Below are positions 1 through 8,939 of a stretch of 29,180 nucleotides of DNA, piece after piece (the stretch's first letter is position 1; each line of letters starts with the position of its first letter). The position numbers and the translations under genes were made by a program. Location: assembly GCA_946491915.1 (NCBI GenBank), contig CAMLYR010000009.1:1-29180 (forward strand). The letters run 5' to 3'. Source of the stretch: an uncultured Clostridium sp. (lineage in GTDB: Bacteria > Bacillota_A > Clostridia > TANB77 > CAG-508). Under the pieces are notes generated by a model, which saw only the letters and a program-made list of their open reading frames with translations, was not told the origin of the DNA and searched no databases.

Positions 1-1092
1 TTTTCCTAAATTATCTAATGTTACTTTTGCATTATTTTCTGCCATTTCTACAAATCTTAATTTTTCGCCTTTTTTAGGTGTTTTGATTTCCACTTTTTTT
101 CCTAATTCTGTGGATAACCAACTTTCAATTGCTTCTTTATCTTCGATTTCTTCTCTTATCATAATTTTACTAGGAATGTTTGGATTGTCAAAATAATATT
201 GTTTGATAAATCCTGAAAGAATTTCTTTGTCTTCCATGTCTTTTAAATCTTTATAGAAGTATTGTTCTCTTCCTATCATTTTACTTCCTCTTACAAAAAA
301 GATTTCTACACAAACTTCTAAATCTGATTTTGCAATTCCAATAACATCAATGCTATTTTCTGATATATTGGATACTTTTTGTTTTGCTGAAGCTCTTTCT
401 ATTGCTTGTTTTCTATCTCTTAAATTAGCAGCTTTTTCATATTCCATTTTTTGAGATGCTTCTTGCATTTGTAAATCTAAATCTTTTAAAACTTTATCTG
501 TTTTTCCTTCTAATAAATCAATAATTTCATTTACTTGTTTTCGATATTCTTCTTTATCTATATTTCCCATACATGGTGCCAAACACCTACCTATATGGTA
601 ATTCAAGCATGGTCTTGTTCCTTCTTTTAAGGTTCTACATTGATGAATTTTATATCTTTCTTTGATAAAATCTAGCATTTCTTTAGCTGCACCTGGATTG
701 GCATATGGTCCAAAATATTTTGAACCATCATTAATGATTCTTCTTGTATAATAAACACCTGGATATTCTGATTTTACATCAATTTTTATATATGGATATG
801 TTTTATCATCTTTTAATAACACATTAAATTTTGGTCTATTTTTTTTGATTAAATTACATTCTAGGATTAAAGCTTCTGCCTCATTATCTACAACAATATA
901 TTCGAAATGGTCAATTAGGGAAACCATTTTTTCTATTCTTGCCGTTTTATTTGTCTTTCGAAAATATTGTCTAACTCTATTTTTTAATGAAATCGCTTTT
1001 CCAACATAGATAATGTTATCATCTTTATCATGCATAATATATACACCAGGTTTTCCTGGTAATTTTTTTAATTCTTCTTCTATATCAAACAT
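1..1092 (-). CDS. uvrC: Excinuclease ABC subunit C (UvrC), N-terminal part, cut by window edge
   Basis: UvrC makes the dual incisions around DNA lesions marked by UvrA/UvrB in nucleotide excision repair. The frame reads from ATG at 1092 to the window edge (364 codons, against about 600 for the whole protein). The N-terminus carries the GIY-YIG nuclease domain: GVYIMHDKDDNIIYVGKA, followed by the arginines of SLKNRVRQYF. A cysteine-rich segment CLNYHIGRCLAPCMG, typical of UvrC, follows, then a UVR (UvrB-binding) helix pair around MEYEKAANLRDR. The C-terminal RNase H-like nuclease and HhH domains lie outside the window. An AAAGGA ribosome binding site precedes the ATG. A promoter at 1185-1213 serves the gene, and the leader contains a hairpin. 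Confidence 0.96.
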   Translation of the reverse strand, partial: MFDIEEELKKLPGKPGVYIMHDKDDNIIYVGKAISLKNRVRQYFRKTNKTARIEKMVSLIDHFEYIVVDNEAEALILECNLIKKNRPKFNVLLKDDKTYPYIKIDVKSEYPGVYYTRRIINDGSKYFGPYANPGAAKEMLDFIKERYKIHQCRTLKEGTRPCLNYHIGRCLAPCMGNIDKEEYRKQVNEIIDLLEGKTDKVLKDLDLQMQEASQKMEYEKAANLRDRKQAIERASAKQKVSNISENSIDVIGIAKSDLEVCVEIFFVRGSKMIGREQYFYKDLKDMEDKEILSGFIKQYYFDNPNIPSKIMIREEIEDKEAIESWLSTELGKKVEIKTPKKGEKLRFVEMAENNAKVTLDNLGK

Positions 1093-1125
1093 TTCATCTC
1101 ATTCCTTTATGACGTTTATGATGAA

Positions 1126-1171
1126 AAGAAAGGCTTATATCTTCTATTTGAATTATAAGTCTTTCTTTTTT
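1126..1171 (+). terminator. Hairpin with T-run in the uvrC leader
   Basis: Arms AAGAAAGGCTTATA (1126-1139) and TATAAGTCTTTCTT (1154-1167) pair over 14 positions with one G-U pair in plus-strand RNA, followed at once by a T-run. In minus-strand RNA the same position is an A-C mismatch and the U-tail (TTTCTTTTC) is poorer. It may end antisense transcription, or serve as a weak terminator or attenuator between the upstream paralog gene and uvrC. Confidence 0.5.
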
Positions 1172-1184
1172 ATCTACTTTATAT

Positions 1185-1213
1185 AGTATATCACATCATT
1201 GCTTTCATGCCAA
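1185..1213 (-). promoter_or_regulatory. Predicted uvrC promoter
   Basis: On the minus strand TTGGCA (1208-1213) and TATACT (1185-1190) are separated by exactly 17 bases. The -35 box begins about ten bases past the stop of the upstream gene, so uvrC probably has its own transcript starting near 1178. Confidence 0.6.
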
Positions 1214-1222
1214 ATGTTTTAT

Positions 1223-4027
1223 TTATTTTTCGTAAATTCTTCTACTTTCTCTTACTTTTTGCCAAGCTTGACTGACTTTTTCTATTCTTTCCATTTCTTC
1301 AGCTGAATATTGTTCGCTATCTTTCAACGTTTTGATTGCCTTTTGCCTATCTTCTTCCGTTTTTGCCTTTGCTAAGCCTACTGGCATTCCTATTAGTTTT
1401 TGTACTAACTCTGGATAATTTTGACGATGGTGCAAATTTCCAGATATTCCTTTTGCTTCTAACTTTGGCGCTAATGCTTTTACAATTTCTCCTAACAGTT
1501 GACGATTAACACGATGATCCTTGGTAATAAATTGATCTTTGTTTGCTTGATAATCCTCTTTTGGTAATACAAAACCTCCTACACCCCATGCATCTTCCAT
1601 TTTCTTCTTTCCATTTTTTGCTGTTTTTAGTTTATAAAATTGTTCCGTGACAACAAGCCCGTCTTTTACATTTGGTAAATGCACAGCAATATGTCCATCA
1701 TTTAAAATTTCCATTTTAACATTTTCATCTGATTGTATCCAACTATTATATCGAACTGCTGTATCAAATATATGTTTATGATATTGGGGTTTTGCACCAC
1801 CATGTTTTTGTTTTACTTCTCTATGTGTAGATTCCTTTTCAGAAACTACGGTTTCATCTAATTCTGTTATTTTTCCGAATAATTCCTCTCTAATGTCAGC
1901 ATCTTCTGGAGATGGAAATACAATATTGCTGATAGCTATTTTTTGCTCTAATTTTACATCTTGAGACTGTATGATTTCTTGTATATCATGTAAAATAATA
2001 CTGTTTTGCTGATATAGCTTTCTCAAGTCTTTAGGAATTACCGTTTCGCTCTTTAAAAGATCAACCAATTCTCCTTTATCTGCCCAAAGTACAACTGTAT
2101 CTATCGGAATGGCTTCTAGGTCATACAAACTTTTTCTATCTTCTTTTCCAAATTCTTTTATTGGTTTTCCAGCTTCTCTGTCACTTTCTATTTTTGTTCC
2201 AATATCCATTACCAAATCATTTGCTTTTTCATTGATTTCTTCTTCTGATAATGCATTTAATGTTAAAACCTTATATAATGCAATATATTTCTTCAACTCT
2301 GTTTTATCAGAATTTTCATTTTCTCTTATTTTCATATAACTGTCTATGATATATGATTCTATATCAAAATGATCAAACTGCATGCCCTCTTCTTTTAATT
2401 GCTCTATTGTTTTCAAACGAATAACATCTTTTTGGTACATATACATAAAATCCTCTGGTTTTATCATTCCTTTAGACGCTAAAATGGCATATGTCCTTTC
2501 AGAAAGTAATCCATATCTTAATAATCCTTCCTGTTTTTGCACTTCTGTTCTTTTATTGTCTTCTTCATTCGTTTTTGCTAATTCTTCTATTAATTCTTGT
2601 CCTGCTTTTTCTAAGTCTTCTTCTGATTTTCCTTCTAAATATAATGCTTTATACAAATTCAAATATCTTTTGATGGTTTCTTTCTCATATGCATGTTCTT
2701 CATCATTTAGATTTTCTAATTCATTAAATTTTTCTACGATACATGCAGGTGTTAGAAATTCTTTTAAATCCAAATCTTCTTGGATTGCTAATACGTTTTC
2801 TAAACTACGTTTTCGATTTTCGTACATTTTTAAAACATCTTGTCCTGTTAATAATCCAATACGTATCATATATTTTAATTCACTTGTAGCCATCACGCCT
2901 CTATGAATTGTAATATATTCTCTTATATATTGTAATTGTTCTTTAGGAATAACAGATGCCGGTTGTCCACTTTGTAATAATTCTTGAATCATATCATTTA
3001 TTGCAAAATCTGACATATATCTTCCATTCGCATATTTTTCCATCGCTTTTTCAGCATCCTCAGTGGTATATGTTTTCCCATTAAGGGTAATTTCTACTTT
3101 TTTTCCTTTTATTACAGAATAAAATTCTGGTAAATAGGTTTCTATATCTAAATAATCTCCATCTGGTTTCTTTTTTGGGTCAATCTGATTTCCAGCATTA
3201 AAGAACATATTTCCATTTTCCGATGTTTGGACAGCTTTCATAATTGTATATAAACATACTTTATCCATATAGATATATTTTTCTAGTCCTTCAAGAGCAT
3301 TTCTTACTCCTGGATACAATATTTCTGCTTTTCTTTCTAACGGATATTTCATTACATACTTTTCTGGATATTCAAATGCATCTATAACTTCTTGTGTTAA
3401 AATGCCTTTTTCATTTGCTTTTGCTCCCATTACCTGTATCACTTGATTAATCAAATCTTCTTTTTTAGTAAATTCTTTTCTCCCCTCTACATAATCATTT
3501 ACTACAAAAAATGCTGAAAAAAGTGCTTTTTCTGGCAATGTATTTATTGCTTTAACACTTTCTCTTTCTTGTTTTCTTTCTCCTTGAGATGGCATCTTAT
3601 GTAAAAGTTCACTACTTGAAATAATTTCTATAAAATAATCCTTTCCACTTTTTTTCAATCGGCTAATGATAATATCCTTTTCATCTTTTAATAATTCTTG
3701 TGCAAGTTTTTGGGTTGTTTTTAATCCTTCTTCAATTTTTTCTTTTTGACTAATCAGGTATTCTCTATCAGGATTATGGATATCATCTATTTTATCTTTA
3801 TATGTTTTATATCTATAAAGACTAATTAATAACATCATTCTTTTATCCACATTTTCTTCATTTTCTTTTAAATAATCGATTATTCTAATATGTGGAATTG
3901 ATTTAAAATCTTGCTTAATTGTTTCACTGGATTTACCTCTTATGATATATGGAATATCTGTTTCTAAAATTTGTAAATGACATCGATTATGTAATTCTTG
4001 AATACTTATTTCTTCTAAACGCTTCAT
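1223..4027 (-). CDS. Large protein of unknown function, paralog of the 967-aa protein at 5793-8696
   Basis: I do not recognise this family. The open frame runs from 4063 (946 aa), but the ATG at 4027 is the likelier start: it follows GAGGTGG by three bases, the paralog starts at the matching place (SIQEL against SIKEL) behind a similar site, and it leaves a normal leader after the promoter. ATG 4063 with weak AGAAGTGA remains possible. The product is about 934 aa, highly charged, mostly helical, without signal peptide or membrane segment, so probably cytoplasmic. Its middle has recurring units of the form G-hydrophobic-(3)-D-hydrophobic-(2)-MY, for example GLLTGQDVLKMY and GMIKPEDFMYMY. A C-terminal domain of about 180 residues starts at IFDTAVRYN and is the best shared part with the paralog. 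It lies downstream of hpt but has its own promoter. Confidence 0.85.
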   Translation of the reverse strand: MKRLEEISIQELHNRCHLQILETDIPYIIRGKSSETIKQDFKSIPHIRIIDYLKENEENVDKRMMLLISLYRYKTYKDKIDDIHNPDREYLISQKEKIEEGLKTTQKLAQELLKDEKDIIISRLKKSGKDYFIEIISSSELLHKMPSQGERKQERESVKAINTLPEKALFSAFFVVNDYVEGRKEFTKKEDLINQVIQVMGAKANEKGILTQEVIDAFEYPEKYVMKYPLERKAEILYPGVRNALEGLEKYIYMDKVCLYTIMKAVQTSENGNMFFNAGNQIDPKKKPDGDYLDIETYLPEFYSVIKGKKVEITLNGKTYTTEDAEKAMEKYANGRYMSDFAINDMIQELLQSGQPASVIPKEQLQYIREYITIHRGVMATSELKYMIRIGLLTGQDVLKMYENRKRSLENVLAIQEDLDLKEFLTPACIVEKFNELENLNDEEHAYEKETIKRYLNLYKALYLEGKSEEDLEKAGQELIEELAKTNEEDNKRTEVQKQEGLLRYGLLSERTYAILASKGMIKPEDFMYMYQKDVIRLKTIEQLKEEGMQFDHFDIESYIIDSYMKIRENENSDKTELKKYIALYKVLTLNALSEEEINEKANDLVMDIGTKIESDREAGKPIKEFGKEDRKSLYDLEAIPIDTVVLWADKGELVDLLKSETVIPKDLRKLYQQNSIILHDIQEIIQSQDVKLEQKIAISNIVFPSPEDADIREELFGKITELDETVVSEKESTHREVKQKHGGAKPQYHKHIFDTAVRYNSWIQSDENVKMEILNDGHIAVHLPNVKDGLVVTEQFYKLKTAKNGKKKMEDAWGVGGFVLPKEDYQANKDQFITKDHRVNRQLLGEIVKALAPKLEAKGISGNLHHRQNYPELVQKLIGMPVGLAKAKTEEDRQKAIKTLKDSEQYSAEEMERIEKVSQAWQKVRESRRIYEK

Positions 4028-4085
4028 TTTCCACCTCACAATTTTTACTATAATATATTTCATAAAAAATTCACTTCTATTGTCT

Positions 4086-4115
4086 ATTATACTATATTAA
4101 TTTACATAAAGTCAA
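4086..4115 (-). promoter_or_regulatory. Predicted promoter of the 946-codon paralog gene
   Basis: TTGACT (4110-4115) and a perfect TATAAT (4086-4091) lie 18 bases apart on the minus strand. Transcription would begin near 4079, which leaves only about 16 bases before ATG 4063 but about 52 before ATG 4027. Confidence 0.7.
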
Positions 4116-4157
4116 TTTTGGACTGTTTTTTCATTTTTTATAGACTATATATTTTTG

Positions 4158-4193
4158 AGAAAAAAAAGAAAAGTCTTAAAAAAACTTTTCCTT
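4158..4193 (-). terminator. Intrinsic terminator of hpt
   Basis: In minus-strand RNA AAGGAAAAGT pairs with ACTTTTCTTT (one G-U) and is followed by eight U. It starts directly after the hpt stop codon. Confidence 0.75.
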
Positions 4194-4712
4194 TTAGAAT
4201 TCATCTACACTTTCTACATAACCAATATATGGCAGATTCCTATAATTTTGGTTATAATCTAACCCATATCCAACGACAAATTTATCTTCTATTCTAAATC
4301 CAATATACTCTACGTCTAATTCTTTTATTCTTCTTGATGGCTTACTAAGTAAAGTAGTAATTTTTAAACTATTTGGTTTTTTTAACTTCAAATATTCTTT
4401 TAAGAATGCTAATGTTGTCCCAGTATCAATAATATCTTCTACAATTAATACATCTTTTCCTTCTATGCTATTTTTAATATCTTTTACAATTTTTACTTTT
4501 CCAGTACTTTCTGTTCCCTCATAACTAGATACTTCTATAAATTCAAATTGTACTTTTGTTTTTAATCTCTTAGCTAATTCCACCATAAAAACAACGGAAC
4601 CTTTTAATATTCCAATTAAAATAATTTCTTTTCCTTCGTAATCTTTGTCTATTTGTTTTGCCAATTCATCTAATCTTTTTTCAATTCTTGCTTCATTAAT
4701 TAATACATTCAT
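4194..4712 (-). CDS. hpt: Hypoxanthine phosphoribosyltransferase
   Basis: This enzyme salvages hypoxanthine and guanine by transferring the phosphoribosyl group of PRPP to give IMP and GMP in the cytoplasm. At 172 aa it has the usual bacterial HPRT length. The PRPP-binding loop reads VLIVEDIIDTGTTL with E92, D93 and D96; the flexible-loop SSYEG lies at about 62-66; and the early GILKGS motif (about 34-39) contributes to pyrophosphate binding. An AAGGGG ribosome binding site precedes the ATG. It is a single-gene unit with its own promoter (4784-4812) and terminator, set between the two large paralogs. No ftsH or tilS, common neighbours in Firmicutes, is present. Confidence 0.95.
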   Translation of the reverse strand: MNVLINEARIEKRLDELAKQIDKDYEGKEIILIGILKGSVVFMVELAKRLKTKVQFEFIEVSSYEGTESTGKVKIVKDIKNSIEGKDVLIVEDIIDTGTTLAFLKEYLKLKKPNSLKITTLLSKPSRRIKELDVEYIGFRIEDKFVVGYGLDYNQNYRNLPYIGYVESVDEF

Positions 4713-4783
4713 ATTGATTCCCCTTATTTCATATTTTTTAGTTACCTATCACATTTTATGCATATCTTTTTTTGAACAATTGT

Positions 4784-4812
4784 ATTATATACGATTTTCC
4801 CTATATTTTCAA
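4784..4812 (-). promoter_or_regulatory. Predicted hpt promoter
   Basis: TTGAAA (4807-4812) and TATAAT (4784-4789) are separated by 17 bases on the minus strand, leaving a leader of about 65 bases. Confidence 0.7.
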
Positions 4813-4914
4813 GCCTTTTGCCGTTTTTTCTATTATCTGATATTCATTTTTTTAGTTGCTTCCTTATAGCATATAAACTAGTAAACCATCTTAGTCTTAA
4901 AAGTAACCTTTTTG

Positions 4915-5766
4915 CTATCCGCATTTTAAACAATCAACAGGAATATTAATTTCTTCTTTTGAAAATGGATTTTCATTGATATATAATTTATTTTTTATTC
5001 TTTCTCTAAACAATTTTTGCAAATTTGTATCTTTAGTTAATATAACTGCAATACAATCTTGGTGAAGATTGATTATCCCAATCGCTTCTTCTATATCATC
5101 TTCAAATAGCACTTCTGCTTCAAAAAAATTATTAGAAGAATATTCATAAATACTTCTACACAAGTCTTCTAATTCCTCATCTACACAATAAATGATATAA
5201 TTATTATATGGTATATAAATATATTTTCCAAGATACTCAGCTTTGCTTTGAGTAGCACCAATAATGATGGTTTTTATGTTGTTTGCAATAATGGCTTTTT
5301 TATCTAATATTTCTATACAATGTATCAACAATTTTGGAAGATGATTTTCTTTTAATATTTCATTTACCATATTCACAATAAATGTATTAGTAGATAGCAT
5401 AAATTCTCCTGTTTCTAATAATAATTGCTTTTGATAAATAATCGCTTGGATACATAAAATTAACGTGACATATGGATTTCCATAATAACTTACTACTATT
5501 TTTTCTATTTGTGTATTTCCTTCTTCTATCTTGATAGTATGGTTATTTTTCTCCATTTCTATATATTCATCAATCAGTTTAGAAAATATCGCTAAATCTA
5601 TCTTCTTTTTCCATTTCTCGAAATCTAATTGTATAGCTTGTTCAAAAAATTCTTTATCCTTTATAACACTTTCTTTTATTTCATTTAATAATTTCATTTT
5701 CTTATTTTTTAGAGTATTACCATACCCTATATCTTTATTTAAAAATTCTTGAAATTCTATATCCAT
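4915..5766 (-). CDS. Uncharacterised 283-aa protein, possibly a degenerate aldehyde-dehydrogenase fold
   Basis: I do not recognise a named family. Two stretches recall the aldehyde dehydrogenase superfamily, especially ProA-like members: GNPYVTLILCIQAIIYQ with the following helix (residues about 96-140, like the cofactor-binding part), and DCIAVILTKDTNLQKLF with RIKNKLYINENPF near the end (like the ALDH segment before the C-terminus). No catalytic-cysteine loop is visible and the chain is far shorter than a 420-500-aa ALDH, so catalysis is unlikely if the resemblance is real. The C-terminus ends DCLKCG. There is no signal peptide. The start ATG follows GAAAGG with good spacing. It begins 26 bases after the 967-aa paralog, with no terminator between, so the two are very probably co-transcribed. 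No clear terminator follows. Confidence 0.75.
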   Translation of the reverse strand: MDIEFQEFLNKDIGYGNTLKNKKMKLLNEIKESVIKDKEFFEQAIQLDFEKWKKKIDLAIFSKLIDEYIEMEKNNHTIKIEEGNTQIEKIVVSYYGNPYVTLILCIQAIIYQKQLLLETGEFMLSTNTFIVNMVNEILKENHLPKLLIHCIEILDKKAIIANNIKTIIIGATQSKAEYLGKYIYIPYNNYIIYCVDEELEDLCRSIYEYSSNNFFEAEVLFEDDIEEAIGIINLHQDCIAVILTKDTNLQKLFRERIKNKLYINENPFSKEEINIPVDCLKCG

Positions 5767-5792
5767 ATTTTTTACCTTTCATAATATTTATT

Positions 5793-8696
5793 TTATATTT
5801 CTTCATAATATCCTCTACTCTTTCTTACACTTTCCCAAGCCTCGTTTATTTGCATGATTCTCTCTTTTTCCCCATCTGTATATTCTTGGCTATCAACAAG
5901 TCTTTGTAAAGCCTTATCTCGTTTTTCTTCTCCTCTAGCTCTTGCTAAATAGTTTGGTACACCTAACAATTTTTGTACCCTTTCAGGATATTGATTTTTA
6001 GAATGTGTAAGCTCTCTTAATATCCCTTTTTCTTCTAGGTTCGGTAATTCTTTTTGCATAATATCGATTAATTCTGATCGTTTGACTCTATTGTCTTTTG
6101 TAATAAATCTAGACTGATTTGCCTCATATTCTCCTTCTGTTAATACATATCCTCTTGACCCATATTTATCTGCCAATTCCATTTTATGTGTTTCTTTATT
6201 TCTTTTCCAACAATACAATTGCTCTAAAATGACAAGACCTCCCTTATGATTTGGCAACTCAATTAATACATGACCATCTTTCAATTTTGTTAATTTTGCA
6301 TCTTTGTCTGATTCTATCCATGCATTATATCTAACAGCTGTATCAAATAGATATCTAAGTTCACCTTCACTAGGCTCAATTTCATCATTATCATCATCTA
6401 TATCTTTTTCTTTATCTTCCGCCTGTCCATTTGCATGTTTATTAGATTTAACTGTTGTGGCTAATCCCTTTATTTTTTTAAATAATTCTTTTCGTATTTC
6501 ACTGTCACTTGCATTAGAAAATATAATATTTACTAAATGAATATTTGCACTAAAGTCATTTTCTCTAGAGGCTATAATGTTTTCTATATCTTGAATGGTT
6601 ACATCCCCATCTCTATACAATTTTCTAACATCTCTTGGAACTAAGCCATCACTTTTTAATAATTCTATGATTTCTTTCTTATCTGCCCAAGGAATGATAA
6701 TATCAATTGGGATAACCCCTAATTCATATAATCGTTTTCTATCTTGTGCTTCAAAATCTTTCTTTTGCTTTCCAATTTCTATGTCATTTTCAATTCTTTC
6801 TCCAATCTCCATTAAAAATTCATCTGCTGTTTTTTGTTTTCCTCTATCTGATAACCCTTTTAATTTAATATTTTTATATAAAGAAGCATATTTATTTAAT
6901 TCTGTATTATCTGGATTTTCTTGTTCTCTCGTTCGCATAAAACCTTCTATGAAATATGGTTCTACATCTATACTATCAAATGAAATCCCCTTTTCTTGCA
7001 ATTGCTTTATCATATCTAGATTAATACCATTTTTTTGATACATCTGCATAAAGTCATCTGTTTTTACAATTCCTTTAGAAGCTAAAATAGCATAAGTTTC
7101 ACCAGATAATACTCCATAATTTAATAATTGGTCTTGTTTTTCTACTGTATTTTCATCATTTTCTTTTTGATTGGCTTTTAATTCTTCAATTAATATTTCT
7201 CCTGCTTTTTCTATTTCTTCTTCCGTTTTTCCATTAATGTACAATTCTTTATATAGCTCAATATATCTTTCTATTGTCTCCTTTTCTTCTTGATTTTTCT
7301 CCTTATTTTCTTCTTGAATTGAGGCTAATTTATCCATTTCTTGCAATATAAAATGAGGTGTTACAATTTTTTCTAGATTTAGTCCTTCCTTTGTTTGACG
7401 AATATCCTCTATACTAATTTTTTTATCTTTGTACATTTTTAAAATGTCTTGCTCTTTTAATAATCCAATATCTATCATATTTTTTAATTCATCTGTTGAT
7501 TTTACATTTCTTTTATCCATTAAATATGTTTTTAGATATTGTAAATTTCTAGGATTTATATTAGATACTTCCAGCTTGCCTCTTAATAATTGGATAATTT
7601 GTGCGTCCATACAAATGTCTGACATATATACACCATTTATATATTTTTTCATTGCCTCTTTTGCATCTTGTGTTGTATATATTATATCTTCAAATTTCAC
7701 CTGCGTATCTTCTTCCGATATAATTGAAAAATATTCAGGTAAATATTCTCCAAAATATGCATAATTCGGGTAAAAAGCTCTATAAAATGATTTTGGAGGT
7801 AGCATCATTTCCATATAATCTCCATCTCTATAATAGATGATTTCTCCTCTTTCCATATCATCTACTAGCTTAGCAAATGTAAGTAAACACAGTTTTCTCA
7901 TATCCATATACTTTTCTATTCCTACACTTACTTTTTGTATCTCTTCACCATCAAATTCATCTAAATGTTGCAGTATATAGGAATAAAACTCTTTATTTTC
8001 GTACAACCTATTGATTTCTTGGATTGACATTCCTTTTCTCATAAGATTCTTTTCTGCCACTGCTTTAAATAACTTTTGTCCTAAAAAGGGAATATCATAA
8101 ATATCATTATCTACATGTACTTTTGAACTATTTGTTAGCATGAACATAAAAACGATTGTTTCTTTTGAAAGTTTTTTCATTGTTCTCCTTGTTGTTCTTT
8201 CTCTTTTTTTCTCCTCTGATGATAATGGCTCTCCTAAAATTTCTTTACTGGATAATAATCTTAAATTGCCATCTATTTCGTCCGGACGTACAATTTCTAT
8301 AAATTTCACATCTTTTCCTCTAAGTACTTCTACTGCTTCTTTTGCTTTCTCTATTCCCTCTTGTAATTCTTTTCCTGTTTTTATTTTTAGTTTTTTCAAT
8401 TTTTCCTTTTCGTTTTCCGTTTTATATGCTTTTTCTGCTTCTTTAAAATATACATGTGCGTCATAATTCACAAGAAGTAATCTTTCTTTATCTACATATT
8501 TTTCATTTTCTATTAAGAATTCTACTATTTTATCTACTGGAACACCTCCTTCTTTTCTGTAATATCCATCCAGTTTTTCTGATATTTCAGTTAATATATT
8601 ATCTTTTTCAATTAAGTACTTTAAATCTACATATTCAAGCTGTAACCCTAGATATTCATCTAACTCTTTTATACTCATTTTATTGATATCTATCAT
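5793..8696 (-). CDS. Large protein of unknown function (967 aa), paralog of the protein at 1223-4027
   Basis: Family not recognised. It aligns along its whole length with the other large protein: N-terminal SIKEL, the central YMSDICMDAQIIQLL, TYAILASKGIVKTDDF, IPIDIIIPWADKKE, and the C-terminal domain starting LFDTAVRYNAW. It is charged and helical with no signal peptide or clear membrane helix, so probably cytoplasmic. Recurrent units such as GLLKEQDILKMY, GIVKTDDFMQMY and GLVPRDVRKLY suggest a helical-repeat scaffold. An acidic linker (KDIDDDNDEIEPSEGE) precedes the C-terminal domain. The ATG follows AGAGGTGA at ideal spacing. It is the first gene of an apparent operon with the 283-aa protein and is divergent from glmS. 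Confidence 0.85.
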   Translation of the reverse strand: MIDINKMSIKELDEYLGLQLEYVDLKYLIEKDNILTEISEKLDGYYRKEGGVPVDKIVEFLIENEKYVDKERLLLVNYDAHVYFKEAEKAYKTENEKEKLKKLKIKTGKELQEGIEKAKEAVEVLRGKDVKFIEIVRPDEIDGNLRLLSSKEILGEPLSSEEKKRERTTRRTMKKLSKETIVFMFMLTNSSKVHVDNDIYDIPFLGQKLFKAVAEKNLMRKGMSIQEINRLYENKEFYSYILQHLDEFDGEEIQKVSVGIEKYMDMRKLCLLTFAKLVDDMERGEIIYYRDGDYMEMMLPPKSFYRAFYPNYAYFGEYLPEYFSIISEEDTQVKFEDIIYTTQDAKEAMKKYINGVYMSDICMDAQIIQLLRGKLEVSNINPRNLQYLKTYLMDKRNVKSTDELKNMIDIGLLKEQDILKMYKDKKISIEDIRQTKEGLNLEKIVTPHFILQEMDKLASIQEENKEKNQEEKETIERYIELYKELYINGKTEEEIEKAGEILIEELKANQKENDENTVEKQDQLLNYGVLSGETYAILASKGIVKTDDFMQMYQKNGINLDMIKQLQEKGISFDSIDVEPYFIEGFMRTREQENPDNTELNKYASLYKNIKLKGLSDRGKQKTADEFLMEIGERIENDIEIGKQKKDFEAQDRKRLYELGVIPIDIIIPWADKKEIIELLKSDGLVPRDVRKLYRDGDVTIQDIENIIASRENDFSANIHLVNIIFSNASDSEIRKELFKKIKGLATTVKSNKHANGQAEDKEKDIDDDNDEIEPSEGELRYLFDTAVRYNAWIESDKDAKLTKLKDGHVLIELPNHKGGLVILEQLYCWKRNKETHKMELADKYGSRGYVLTEGEYEANQSRFITKDNRVKRSELIDIMQKELPNLEEKGILRELTHSKNQYPERVQKLLGVPNYLARARGEEKRDKALQRLVDSQEYTDGEKERIMQINEAWESVRKSRGYYEEI

Positions 8697-8748
8697 ATTC
8701 TCACCTCTATTTCTATTGCTATTTAATTACAAACTTTGTTGCATACCT

Positions 8749-8777
8749 ATATTATACTATTTTTTTGTTTTTTTCAA
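8749..8777 (-). promoter_or_regulatory. Predicted promoter of the 967-aa gene
   Basis: TTGAAA (8772-8777) stands 15 bases from a perfect TATAAT (8751-8756), or 17 bases from the shifted TAATAT (8749-8754). The A+T richness here makes the exact boxes uncertain. Confidence 0.45.
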
Positions 8778-8845
8778 ATTTGAGCAATTTTATATTTAAG
8801 ATTTTTTAACTGATTTTTCAAGAAAATAAAATTTTTTAACTAGGA

Positions 8846-8878
8846 CTTGCGTATTTTTTTATTTTAGTATAATATAAT
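8846..8878 (+). promoter_or_regulatory. Predicted glmS promoter
   Basis: CTTGCG/TTGCGT (8846-8852) is followed 15-16 bases on by TATAAT (8868-8873); a second overlapping TATAAT lies at 8873-8878. This places the start of transcription about 60 bases before the ribozyme cleavage site. The spacing is imperfect. Confidence 0.45.
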
Positions 8879-8939
8879 AGCAGTAAATTAAAAGTATGCA
8901 AGAAAATTTTTAGAAAGGAGGGCAATATTTCGTATATAT

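Noticed and set aside
2109..2906. Plus-strand frames opposite the 946-codon gene
   Set aside because: They are antisense shadows of a long gene with strong paralog conservation, have Ser/Phe-rich composition typical of reverse frames, and lack ribosome binding sites.
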